Below are positions 6,534-12,581 of a stretch of 12,581 nucleotides of DNA, piece after piece (the stretch's first letter is position 1; the number at the start of each line of letters is the position of its first letter). The translations under genes were made by a program, and so were the position numbers. The notes below the pieces were generated by a model. That model saw only the letters and a list, made by a program, of their open reading frames with translations. It was not told where the DNA came from and did no database searches. Origin of the DNA: UBA509 sp038729325 (lineage in GTDB: Archaea; Thermoplasmatota; Thermoplasmata; Thermoplasmatales; Thermoplasmataceae); NCBI GenBank assembly GCA_038729325.1, contig JAVYSG010000039.1, forward strand, positions 1-12,581, written 5' to 3'.

Positions 6534-8159
6534 TCATGGAATCCTGTACTCCATACCCCCAAGGGTTCCCTTTTCCTTATCCGTTTTGCCGGCATACTTT
6601 TCCATTTCAAGATTGCGGAGTTGCTTTCTTATGATCTTTCCGCTTATTGTCCTGGGCAGATCAGATACAAATTCAATCTTCTTTGGCCGCATGTATGGGG
6701 CAGTAATAGATTTCACATGGAGGCTCAATTCCCTGGCAAGATCAGAACTTGGCTTGAATCCAGGCCGCAGAATTACGAATGCCTTGACAAGATTACCCCT
6801 TATCTCATCTGGCGTGGGAACAACTGCGGATTCAGCAACAGCGGGATGACTGAGAAGTGCAGATTCCACCTCGAATGGGCCAATCCGGTAGTCCGAAGCC
6901 TTGATAACGTCATCGGCCCTTGATACAAACCAGATATATCCATCGCTGTCAAGTTTTCCAAGGTCGCCGGTATAGTAAAATCCATGTTTGAATCTGTCTG
7001 CATTCAGCGCGGCATCGTTGCCGTACCTGTCAAATAGTCCCGGAACACGGGCATCAACCTTAACAGCAATATTCCCCTCTTTCCCGGGTCCCAGTTCGTT
7101 TCCGTCATCGTCAACGATCCTCACTTCATACTGAAGGAGAGGTTTACCTGCAGATCCTGGTTTTATTTCAAAGGTTTCAAGATTTCCAATCATGGCGGTA
7201 CTTTCTGATTGTCCATATCCATCTCTGATTGTTACTCCCGTGATTTTCTTCCATCTTGATATGATTTCCGGGTTTAGCGGTTCCCCGGCGGAAGAACATT
7301 TTTCAAGTGCAAGCGGCTTGAAGCCGTCAAGATTCTGCACAAGGAACATTCTCCACACAGTGGGAGCTGTGCACAGGCTTGTGATGGGATAATTTTCCAG
7401 GACTGAAAGCGATCTCTCTGCACTGAACCTGCCCTGTTCAAATGCGAATGATGTCGATCCGGAAACAAGAGGGGCATAAAGATTCGACCATGCCCATTTA
7501 GCCCATCCGGGACTGCTTATATTCCAGTGTATGTCTTCAGGGCCTATCCCGAGCCACATGGCTGTTGACAGATGTCCCAGCGGATAGTACCCGTTATGAA
7601 CAATAGCTTTTGGCTTCCCTTCTGTGCCAGATGTGAAGAAAATTGCATGAGGTGCTTCAGGGTCCCTGTGAACTGGTGAATACTCTGGAGGTTTTACGTC
7701 AACTCTATTCTGGAACTCCTCACTGGTCACGTCGAATATCTTGAGGAAGTAGCCCCGTGTTGCATTCTCAACAGATTTCCTCGAATCAGAATCAGTAAAG
7801 ATTGCACGGGCATTGATCTGTTCAACCCTGTATTTTATGTCACCGGGAGTAAGGAGAAGTGGGGCAGGTGAATATACCACGCCAGCAAGTGCAGCTGCTA
7901 TGGCAACATACCAGAGGTCAGGGACCATTTTCATCATTATCAGTATGGAATCTCCCCTGTGAATGCCCTCATCCCAGAGCAGGTTGGCATACTGCATTGA
8001 TCTCTCGATTAATTCGCCGTATGTTATATTCTGAATGTTCTCTTCCTGATCCATCAACATCAATGCATTTTTGTCTTCATCATGTTTCATGAGGATATCT
8101 GTAACCCAATTGAAATCTCTGCGTTGCTGCAGTTTCCTCATCTCTTCTGTATCAATCAT
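6534..8159 (-). CDS. AMP-forming acyl-CoA synthetase, medium-chain/acetyl-CoA synthetase-like
   Basis: A 541-aa ANL-superfamily ligase that activates a carboxylic acid to an acyl-adenylate and then to acyl-CoA. Core motifs in order, numbered from the ATG at 8159, are the ATP loop Thr-Ser-Gly-Thr-Glu-Gly-Lys-Pro-Lys around 176-184, Asp-Gly-Tyr-Gly-Gln-Ser-Glu-Ser around 313-320, Tyr-Thr-Gly-Asp-Leu around 396-400, the hinge Ser-Arg-Ala-Asp-Asp-Val-Ile-Lys around 413, and the catalytic Lys near 508 in Ser-Gly-Lys. The Ser-Pro-Gly-Trp-Ala-Lys segment resembles medium-chain (ACSM-type) synthetases, so medium-chain, branched or aromatic acids are likely substrates; the exact one cannot be read. 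The frame also allows a GTG at 8183. I prefer the ATG at 8159 because a TATA-like box lies 29 bp before it. The gene is divergent from prephenate dehydratase and convergent with the methyltransferase. Confidence 0.92.
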   Translation of the reverse strand: MIDTEEMRKLQQRRDFNWVTDILMKHDEDKNALMLMDQEENIQNITYGELIERSMQYANLLWDEGIHRGDSILIMMKMVPDLWYVAIAAALAGVVYSPAPLLLTPGDIKYRVEQINARAIFTDSDSRKSVENATRGYFLKIFDVTSEEFQNRVDVKPPEYSPVHRDPEAPHAIFFTSGTEGKPKAIVHNGYYPLGHLSTAMWLGIGPEDIHWNISSPGWAKWAWSNLYAPLVSGSTSFAFEQGRFSAERSLSVLENYPITSLCTAPTVWRMFLVQNLDGFKPLALEKCSSAGEPLNPEIISRWKKITGVTIRDGYGQSESTAMIGNLETFEIKPGSAGKPLLQYEVRIVDDDGNELGPGKEGNIAVKVDARVPGLFDRYGNDAALNADRFKHGFYYTGDLGKLDSDGYIWFVSRADDVIKASDYRIGPFEVESALLSHPAVAESAVVPTPDEIRGNLVKAFVILRPGFKPSSDLARELSLHVKSITAPYMRPKKIEFVSDLPRTISGKIIRKQLRNLEMEKYAGKTDKEKGTLGGMEYRIP

Positions 8160-8183
8160 ACTGTATGAAACACAGTTTTGCAC

Positions 8184-8193
8184 AATAATTTTA
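8184..8193 (-). promoter_or_regulatory. TATA-like box for the acyl-CoA synthetase gene
   Basis: The minus strand reads TAAAATTATT, centred about 29 bp before the ATG at 8159, which fits near-leaderless initiation there. The competing GTG at 8183 would lie directly beside this box and would need a weaker element (CCATAAAGG near 8206). Confidence 0.4.
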
Positions 8194-8235
8194 CTAATTC
8201 GCCTTTATGGCCAATAAACGTACGTGTTATATTTC

Positions 8236-8246
8236 AAATTATATTG
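8236..8246 (+). promoter_or_regulatory. Probable promoter of the prephenate dehydratase gene
   Basis: AAATTATATTG lies about 44 bp before the ATG at 8286, predicting an 18-nt leader that would contain the purine-rich GGAAACGGTAAGTG (8267-8280), a weak SD. An alternative box, TGTAAATAC near 8257-8265, would give a leaderless start. Both lie in the short divergent region shared with the acyl-CoA synthetase gene. Confidence 0.3.
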
Positions 8247-8285
8247 ACCTTATTACTGTAAATACAGGAAACGGTAAGTGAAAAA

Positions 8286-9134
8286 ATGCTTGATCAGATT
8301 TCATCAAACGCCAGGGTTGCATATCTCGGTCCCAGAGGTACATGGAGCGAAATAGCAGCAGAGCTTCTGGCCCCGGGGGCGGTGAAGATGCCGGGATCAA
8401 GCTTTGCAGAGGTTCTGGAAATGGCAGAGGCCGGCAGAACTGACTTATGTGTTCTTCCTGTGGAAAATTCTGTGGAGGGTCCGGTAACGTCTGTGATTGA
8501 TCTCATTGTGGATTCCAGGCTCAATATTACAGGTGAAACCATGGTTTCTGTCAGGCACATGCTGCTCTCAAATTCAGAGATAATTGACAGGATTTATTCG
8601 CACCCGCAGGCTATTGCCCAGTGTCGCAGAACAATAAAGCGGTTATATCCTCTCGCTGAGATTCACGAGACCATTTCTACTGCCGAAATGGCGCATAAGA
8701 TCAGGTGTGAGGCAGGATCTGCCATTATAGGTTCGGAGCGGATCTCAAAAATTTACGGCATTGAAACCAAGGTAAAAGATGTATGTGACTACTCCAGAAA
8801 TCTCACAAGGTTTGTATTGCTCTCAAGAGACGCGGCTCAACCCACGGGGAAAGACAAGACATCGATCACATTTGTACTGGGTACAAACGAAGCGGGTTCT
8901 CTTGTAAATGCACTGATACCATTCTCGGCAAGAAATATAAATTTGAGCATGGTAATGTCAAGACCTGAAAAACTTAACCCTGGTACATACAGATTTTTCA
9001 TGGATGCAATGGGACATTTTCTTGACAGTTCAATGAAAAGTGCCATTGCCGAACTTTCAGATCAGTGCAACAGTATCCGTATACTTGGCTCATATCCGGC
9101 ATCATCGTGGAATGAAGCCAGAGATAAGAGATAA
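8286..9134 (+). CDS. pheA: Prephenate dehydratase with C-terminal ACT domain
   Basis: A 282-aa monofunctional enzyme that converts prephenate to phenylpyruvate, the last but one step of phenylalanine synthesis. The catalytic region shows Tyr-Leu-Gly-Pro-Arg-Gly-Thr at 13-19, Pro-Val-Glu-Asn-Ser-Val-Glu-Gly at 58-65, Ser-His-Pro-Gln-Ala near 105-109 and the conserved Asn-Leu-Thr-Arg-Phe at 172-176, where Thr174 is the key residue. The ACT domain from about 195 onward should bind phenylalanine for feedback control. Its two signature motifs are altered: GSLV at 204-207 (usually GAL[VY]) and MSRP at 224-227 (usually ESRP). There is no fused chorismate mutase domain, so that activity must be encoded elsewhere. 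The stop codon abuts the stop of the convergent small gene with no spacer. Confidence 0.95.
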   Translation: MLDQISSNARVAYLGPRGTWSEIAAELLAPGAVKMPGSSFAEVLEMAEAGRTDLCVLPVENSVEGPVTSVIDLIVDSRLNITGETMVSVRHMLLSNSEIIDRIYSHPQAIAQCRRTIKRLYPLAEIHETISTAEMAHKIRCEAGSAIIGSERISKIYGIETKVKDVCDYSRNLTRFVLLSRDAAQPTGKDKTSITFVLGTNEAGSLVNALIPFSARNINLSMVMSRPEKLNPGTYRFFMDAMGHFLDSSMKSAIAELSDQCNSIRILGSYPASSWNEARDKR

Positions 9135-9437
9135 TCAGCTTTTCACTGATGCGTCAGGTTTATCTTCTTCATTTTTCTCAGAATGTCTGCTTAATTGAAT
9201 CTCAGAAATATAAGTTACAGCTTTTTCCAGAATCTCACCATATGATGATGCGGAAACCTTCACTCTGTCTTCCGCAATATCTGCAAAAAGAGTTCCGTGA
9301 TCCTCATGAAAGTGAAGGATGTTTTTTCCCATATAATAAAAATGACCGGGTTGTTTCTCCCTTATTCCATTTATTCTGCGGACCTCTTCAAGCAATTGAT
9401 CAACACATTTCAACTCTGCAGGGGTTGCATGTTTCAT
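9135..9437 (-). CDS. Conserved-looking 100-aa protein of unknown function (HFHED motif)
   Basis: I cannot name the family. The protein starts with a charged helix (Val-Asp-Gln-Leu-Leu-Glu-Glu-Val-Arg-Arg). A compact segment around 33-58 follows, His-Phe-Tyr-Tyr-Met-Gly-Lys, then Leu-His-Phe-His-Glu-Asp-His-Gly and Leu-Phe-Ala-Asp-Ile. A second helix (Tyr-Gly-Glu-Ile-Leu-Glu-Lys-Ala) and a charged, probably disordered tail complete it. The His-rich HFHED segment recalls short uncharacterised proteins in which a beta hairpin carries LHFHED and FADI; this is memory, not a search. No signal peptide or membrane segment is present, so it should be cytosolic. The start is well supported: GGAGTTGA (complement of 9444-9451) lies 6 nt before the ATG. 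It overlaps a tiny upstream ORF by TGATG and ends flush against the prephenate dehydratase stop. Confidence 0.75.
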   Translation of the reverse strand: MKHATPAELKCVDQLLEEVRRINGIREKQPGHFYYMGKNILHFHEDHGTLFADIAEDRVKVSASSYGEILEKAVTYISEIQLSRHSEKNEEDKPDASVKS

Positions 9438-9538
9438 CAGATATCAACTCCAGCAGTGATACTGATTCTGCAGGTCTCTAACTGGTATGCAGGCGCGGAT
9501 TTGTCAATATGGAGCCACTGCCTCTCTGTCATGTGCAT
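9437..9538 (-). CDS. 33-aa small ORF coupled to the HFHED protein gene
   Basis: From the ATG at 9538 the minus strand encodes 33 residues (MHMTERQWLHIDKS and onward, ending TAGVDI). Its TGA shares one base with the next ATG (TGATG), and its last codons contain that gene's SD. A TATA-like AAGTTTATGT (complement of 9561-9570) is centred about 27 bp before the ATG, fitting a leaderless start. The frame is open further upstream, through a GTG at 9562 (41 aa), to a TGA at 9586-9584, and this extra part also reads like protein. It may therefore be a small protein, a leader peptide, or the 3' remnant of a longer gene. No family is recognised. Confidence 0.45.
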   Translation of the reverse strand: MHMTERQWLHIDKSAPAYQLETCRISITAGVDI

Positions 9539-9620
9539 AGGATACTCAGTTTTGCCCGGCACATAAACTTTCTCCGGGGGTATTCAGAAAGGCATGCGGC
9601 TGGAACTGGCGTTTCAGGCA

Positions 9621-9647
9621 ATTTAATATGGTCATTTCAGGTCATTT
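9621..9647 (-). promoter_or_regulatory. Candidate promoter with tandem AAATGACC repeats
   Basis: The minus strand carries AAATGACC twice (complements of 9640-9647 and 9630-9637) with a 10-bp period, one helical turn. The TATA-like ATATTAAAT (complement of 9621-9629) follows immediately. Direct repeats abutting a TATA box are where an archaeal regulator would help or block TBP/TFB. Transcription would begin near 9598, next to an ATG at 9595 whose frame stops after three codons. Confidence 0.4.
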
Positions 9648-9654
9648 ATTCCGG

Positions 9655-9661
9655 AAAAAAA
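9655..9661 (-). terminator. T7 run, possible archaeal terminator
   Basis: Seven consecutive T on the minus strand lie downstream of the 174-aa gene and just before the tandem-repeat promoter. Archaeal RNA polymerase commonly stops at such runs without needing a hairpin. No stem is evident beside it. Confidence 0.3.
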
Positions 9662-9915
9662 TCAGCCATATTCCTGCAGTTCATATTTCCAGCTCACAGG
9701 CATCGTGGCCTTTCACAGGGTTCCAGATATGCAATCCACAGACTTCTTCAGGCGGAATGATGCCATGAACTGTGTGCATTGTTGAATTCTGCAATTCTGA
9801 CTTTTCTTACTCATAACGGTTGAAGCTTTCCGGATAAATATAATGGGTAAATTATTCACATTACTCTCTGATTCAGCATCACCTGCGTTGATTATATCTT
9901 CTTTGAAATGCACAA

Positions 9916-10440
9916 TCACAGCGGCAGTTTTTTCCAGTCCATGAGATCTTTATCATTCAGGGACCTGATCTCGAGCTTTTCAAGAAGGTCTATGAAAAGG
10001 TCGTCACTGATGGAATCGGCGTAGACTTTTTCCTCAGAATGGCGGAATATGGCAGATCTTATTGCTCCGGCAGCCATTGCAGACTGAAGATGAGAAGCTT
10101 CCACAGAATCGTCCTTGATCTGCCTGGAGTATGTCCCCGATAGATCTTCTTTCTTCAGATCCAGAAGCAGGTCATCAACAGTAGCTTCCAGTTTCCTGTT
10201 GTGATCTTCAGCCAGTACAACCCGGACTTTATATGTGGGCTCAAAATCAATCCTGTCATCGTTTACCTTGAACCAGTTCTTAGCATCTCTATCAAAGAAC
10301 ACTTCCGAAAGTATCTTTGCAACAAGTTTGGGGTTCGAGAAATCGACACCGGTGGTAAGATCATAAGTAACCAGTGTCCCATCTTCCGAAACTTTTCTGG
10401 AATTTTCGATGACTGACTTCAACTCATCTTCATTTTTCAT
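9916..10440 (-). CDS. 174-aa acidic protein of unknown function
   Basis: The family is not recognised. The chain is rich in Asp, Glu and Lys. It has an N-terminal helix (Asp-Glu-Leu-Lys-Ser-Val-Ile), a middle with alternating beta-like segments (Tyr-Lys-Val-Arg-Val-Val-Leu), a small-residue segment Ala-Met-Ala-Ala-Gly-Ala-Ile near 125-131, and a C-terminal run of acidic helices ending Asp-Trp-Lys-Lys-Leu-Pro-Leu. There is no signal peptide, membrane helix, cysteine or clear helix-turn-helix, so it is probably a soluble cytosolic protein. The frame extends to a TTG at 10455, but the ATG at 10440 is the better start. It is divergent from the 61-aa ORF, M20D and TRIC genes across an 81-bp gap, an arrangement that often links a controller to its target. 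That is only a contextual hint. Confidence 0.75.
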   Translation of the reverse strand: MKNEDELKSVIENSRKVSEDGTLVTYDLTTGVDFSNPKLVAKILSEVFFDRDAKNWFKVNDDRIDFEPTYKVRVVLAEDHNRKLEATVDDLLLDLKKEDLSGTYSRQIKDDSVEASHLQSAMAAGAIRSAIFRHSEEKVYADSISDDLFIDLLEKLEIRSLNDKDLMDWKKLPL

Positions 10441-10490
10441 AAATACACATTGCAATTTAAGCTAAAGAGGTTTTCCCAGTAAATCCGGAA

Positions 10491-10498
10491 AAATTTAA
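10491..10498 (+). promoter_or_regulatory. TATA-like box for the small ORF, amidohydrolase and TRIC set
   Basis: AAATTTAA is preceded by purine-rich GGAAA, a plausible TFB recognition element. It is centred about 27 bp before the ATG at 10522. No equally good box lies before the amidohydrolase start at 10707, so the set probably shares this promoter. Confidence 0.5.
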
Positions 10499-10521
10499 GA
10501 GAGTGCCAATATTGTATTGTC

Positions 10522-10707
10522 ATGAAAAATGTAAGCTTCAAGCATTCTAAATTTATTTTCACGTATGGAACCTGTTCATCCAACTTTTTTTCCAGAACAG
10601 AAGTATTGTCGGGAATATGCTTAACTCCCAAGTCCAGTGAGGTCATATTCCAATCAATGTCTACTAATGAAATGGTAAAAAAGCCTGATCTGGCCGGTGA
10701 TTTTTGA
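10522..10707 (+). CDS. 61-aa small ORF leading the M20D amidohydrolase gene
   Basis: An ORF from the ATG at 10522 encodes 61 residues (MKNVSFKHSKFIFTYG and onward, ending PDLAGDF) with two cysteines and no recognised domain. Its TATA-like box sits 27 bp upstream, fitting leaderless translation. Its TGA shares one base with the amidohydrolase ATG (TGATG), and its last codons contain the SD GGTGAT used by that gene. The arrangement suggests the ORF is translated and couples expression of the enzyme. It could instead be chance open frame in a 5' leader of about 185 nt, and an opposite-strand frame of similar length overlaps it. Composition does not settle the question. Confidence 0.45.
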   Translation: MKNVSFKHSKFIFTYGTCSSNFFSRTEVLSGICLTPKSSEVIFQSMSTNEMVKKPDLAGDF

Positions 10708-11984
10708 TGTCAGATTCAGTGAATTCGGCAGCAAAATCTATTTTATCCAATCTAACGGAAGTTCTTCCCGCACTTGAATCAGTCTACAGGGATATTCATT
10801 CTCACCCGGAACTTTCAATGGCGGAATTCAGAACCGCAGGAATAGTTGCGGACATTCTGAAGAAAAGTGGCTATGAGGTATCCGAAGGCATAGGTAAGAC
10901 AGGTGTGGTTGGAGTTTTAAAGAACGGTGAGGGTCCGACGGTATTGATACGGGCCGATATGGATGCTCTCCCGGTCAGTGAAAAGACCAACCTTCCTTAC
11001 GCAAGCAATGTGACTACCAGGGATGCAACCGGGGCAAGCGTCCCGGTAATGCATGCGTGTGGGCATGATATGCATGTGACGTGTCTTATAGGAGCAGCTC
11101 AGCTTTTTTCAAGGTCAAAAGATAAATGGAATGGAACAGTTATGGTTCTCTTTCAACCATCTGAGGAAACGGGGAAAGGCGCTCAGGCCATGATTGACGA
11201 TGGTTTAACAAAAAAATTTCCGAAACCTGATGTTATACTTGGACAACACGTAATGGTGGGTTCCGCGGGAGTTATTGGCTGGAAATCAGGTACAGTAACT
11301 TCAGCATCTGATAGCCTGGAGATAAGGATGTTTGGACGAGGGGCACATGGCTCTATGCCTCAAGCAAGCATTGATCCAGTTGTGATGTCAGCCTCCACAG
11401 TTATGAGGCTGCAGACCATAGTTTCAAGGGAGGTGGCACCCTCCTCCTTTGCTGTCTTAACCGTAGGATCACTTCAGGCAGGTACAAAGGACAATGTGAT
11501 ACCTGACGAGGCAGTTATAAAATTGAATATCAGAACAAGAGACGAAAGGGTCAGGTCGAATATTCTGTCAGCCATCAATCGGATAGTGGATTCCGAAGCA
11601 CTGGCCTCAGGGTCCCAGAAAAAGCCTGAGATTAGCCAATTTGAGCATTATTCACTTGTATCCAACGATCCTGATGCAACTCATAAGGTAGTGGATTCCT
11701 TTATTGGATATTTTACCGAGTCCCGGGTGAAAGAGGTTGAGGCAACTTCAGCAAGTGAAGACTTCGGCGCATTTGGCACTGCGTGGGGTTCGCCTTCTGT
11801 ATTCTGGTTTGTGGGTTCTACAGATCCAGATTTATTTGCCAGAGCAGAAAAGGAAGGAAAGATAGATGAGATTCCAACGAACCATAACCCGGGATTTGCG
11901 CCGGTGATACATCCGACACTTGAAACTGGAGTTCAGGCAATAGTTATGGCAGCGGGCGCCTGGATATTCAAACAGAATTTATGA
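10707..11984 (+). CDS. M20D family metal-dependent amidohydrolase (N-acyl amino acid/hippurate hydrolase type)
   Basis: A 425-aa zinc/manganese peptidase-family enzyme that removes acyl groups from N-acyl amino acids or related amides. Metal-site motifs, numbered from the ATG at 10707, are Arg-Ala-Asp-Met-Asp-Ala-Leu-Pro near 82-89, His116-Ala-Cys118-Gly-His120-Asp, Pro-Ser-Glu-Glu at 151-154 (general base and ligand) and Gly-Gln-His181. The dimerisation domain carries Gly-Arg-Gly-Ala-His-Gly-Ser-Met-Pro. Near the C-terminus, Ala-Ser-Glu-Asp-Phe-Gly and an Asn-His-Asn-Pro-Gly-Phe motif fit the family. Family members include hippurate hydrolase, aminoacylase, N-acetyl-diaminopimelate deacetylase and auxin-conjugate hydrolase; the substrate here is undetermined. 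The TTG at 10704 is also in frame, but GGTGAT at 10696-10701 is well spaced for the ATG. The TRIC gene follows after 19 bp. Confidence 0.94.
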   Translation: MSDSVNSAAKSILSNLTEVLPALESVYRDIHSHPELSMAEFRTAGIVADILKKSGYEVSEGIGKTGVVGVLKNGEGPTVLIRADMDALPVSEKTNLPYASNVTTRDATGASVPVMHACGHDMHVTCLIGAAQLFSRSKDKWNGTVMVLFQPSEETGKGAQAMIDDGLTKKFPKPDVILGQHVMVGSAGVIGWKSGTVTSASDSLEIRMFGRGAHGSMPQASIDPVVMSASTVMRLQTIVSREVAPSSFAVLTVGSLQAGTKDNVIPDEAVIKLNIRTRDERVRSNILSAINRIVDSEALASGSQKKPEISQFEHYSLVSNDPDATHKVVDSFIGYFTESRVKEVEATSASEDFGAFGTAWGSPSVFWFVGSTDPDLFARAEKEGKIDEIPTNHNPGFAPVIHPTLETGVQAIVMAAGAWIFKQNL

Positions 11985-12003
11985 TCGACAGGAGTTCTAA
12001 AGT

Positions 12004-12581
12004 ATGGCTATTTTTTTGACAGCATTCAACCTCATTGGAACATTTGTGTTTGGCATCAGTGGCGCCATAGCTGGCATAAAGTACAAGACTGACATTTTCG
12101 GTGTGACAGTTCTTTCCTTTGCGGCATCAAGTGCAGGAGGAATAATGCGGGATCTTGCCATAGGTTCGATTCCCCCCTCTGCACTGAGCGACTGGCAAAA
12201 TATCCTTGCAGGTTTAATTCCAGGTCCGGTAACATTCTATCTTTACCCGGTTATCAAGAAAATAAATCATCCTTTGCTGCTGTTTGATGCGGCCGGCTTA
12301 TCATTATTCGCGGTATTCGGTACAGTAAAGGCTCTTGATTTCCATGTTAACCCTCTGGCGGCCATAATGCTTGGGGTGCTGACTGCAGTGGGTGGCGGGA
12401 TGGTACGAGATGTGCTTGTGAGAGAAATCCCTGTGGTACTGCGGACGGACATTTATGCTGTTGCTGCATTGTCAGGTGCCAGCTTCGTAGCTATCTGGCT
12501 GATCTTCGGTCTGGCATTGATTCCCGGGGCAATTCTGGGAGGTTTACTGTGTTTTACAATTCGGATAATGGCAATTTATCG
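12004..12581 (+). CDS. TRIC/UPF0126 family membrane protein, 3' end missing
   Basis: The frame from the ATG at 12004 stays open to the window edge, giving 192 residues of a family usually just over 200 aa, so only a short tail is missing. It is strongly hydrophobic, with about seven transmembrane helices expected. It has the two internal repeats of the family: Gly-Gly-Ile-Met-Arg-Asp-Leu near residues 46-52, and Gly-Gly-Gly-Met-Val-Arg-Asp-Val-Leu near 131-139 followed by Arg-Glu-Ile-Pro. Prokaryotic TRIC proteins form trimeric monovalent-cation channels; older annotation calls them UPF0126/YicG, and some relatives have been linked to glycine transport. GGAG at 11991-11994 lies 9 nt before the ATG, and only 19 bp separate it from the amidohydrolase stop, so it is probably cotranscribed. 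Confidence 0.92.
   Translation, partial: MAIFLTAFNLIGTFVFGISGAIAGIKYKTDIFGVTVLSFAASSAGGIMRDLAIGSIPPSALSDWQNILAGLIPGPVTFYLYPVIKKINHPLLLFDAAGLSLFAVFGTVKALDFHVNPLAAIMLGVLTAVGGGMVRDVLVREIPVVLRTDIYAVAALSGASFVAIWLIFGLALIPGAILGGLLCFTIRIMAIY

Larger units (their letters stand above)
9539..9915. other. 377-bp stretch with a candidate promoter and no confident gene
   Basis: This stretch holds two TATA-like elements on the minus strand (9561-9570 and 9621-9629), tandem 8-bp repeats next to the second, a T7 run on the minus strand at 9655-9661, and the start of a micro-ORF at 9595. A 68-codon frame on the minus strand (GTG at 9919 to stop at 9713) begins with a GTGA overlap of the upstream gene. It is plausible only in its first half, so it is not called as a gene. 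No RNA gene was seen. Confidence 0.4.

Noticed and set aside
9509..9760. 83-aa plus-strand ORF in the intergenic region
   Set aside because: Its composition is unlike protein; it has no SD and no placed TATA box, and it is antisense to the promoter and small-ORF signals on the other strand.
9842..9952. 33-codon plus-strand ORF after a TATA-like ATAAATATAATG
   Set aside because: The AT-rich string directly abuts the ATG rather than lying 25-30 bp upstream, and the frame runs antisense into the 174-aa gene.
10437..10646. 69-aa minus-strand ORF opposite the 61-aa small ORF
   Set aside because: It reads partly like protein but has no TATA-like box or SD and runs through the divergent promoter region of the 174-aa gene; the plus-strand ORF has better signals.
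12161..12178. A tRNA T-loop-like string GGTTCGATTCCC
   Set aside because: It encodes Gly-Ser-Ile-Pro in the first conserved repeat of the TRIC protein, and no acceptor, D or anticodon stems surround it.

Overview
The window looks like a chromosomal segment of an acidophilic euryarchaeon, most plausibly of the Thermoplasmata (Thermoplasmatales or Cuniculiplasma-like). This is an inference from four things. The protein families fit. Arg codons AGA/AGG and Ile codon ATA are used heavily. One secreted protein is rich in N-glycosylation sequons. Start signals are archaeal: first genes of transcripts usually have an AT-rich TATA-like box about 27-34 bp before the start codon and little or no leader, whereas downstream genes carry a Shine-Dalgarno (SD) sequence inside the preceding gene. 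No rRNA, tRNA, CRISPR array or insertion sequence was found.

Left part (1-3559): on the minus strand lie a GNAT acetyltransferase, a large secreted penicillin-acylase-family Ntn hydrolase, and the start of a membrane protein that overlaps the acylase stop by 8 bases and runs off the left edge. Hairpin and palindrome elements occupy the 349 bp between the acetyltransferase and the next gene.

Middle part (3560-9134): on the plus strand, aspartate-semialdehyde dehydrogenase and a short aspartate kinase without ACT domains overlap by ATGA. Together they take aspartate to its semialdehyde for Thr/Met/Lys synthesis. An apparently solitary Dam-type adenine methyltransferase follows. An AMP-forming acyl-CoA synthetase on the minus strand is divergent from a prephenate dehydratase with a C-terminal ACT domain (phenylalanine branch).

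Right part (9135-12581): this is the least explained region. On the minus strand there is a 100-aa unknown protein with an HFHED motif, preceded by a promoter with tandem 8-bp repeats and a very small upstream ORF that joins it by TGATG. A 174-aa acidic unknown protein is divergent from a plus-strand set consisting of a 61-aa small ORF, an M20D amidohydrolase and a TRIC/UPF0126 membrane protein that runs off the right edge.

The two most interesting observations are in the right part. Twice, a tiny ORF with a well-placed TATA-like box, apparently leaderless, ends in TGATG on an SD-preceded gene. In addition, the minus-strand promoter at 9621-9647 is followed by an ATG whose frame is stopped after three codons and then reads on in protein-like sequence. 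I do not see a clearly new multi-gene system; most genes are ordinary metabolism.
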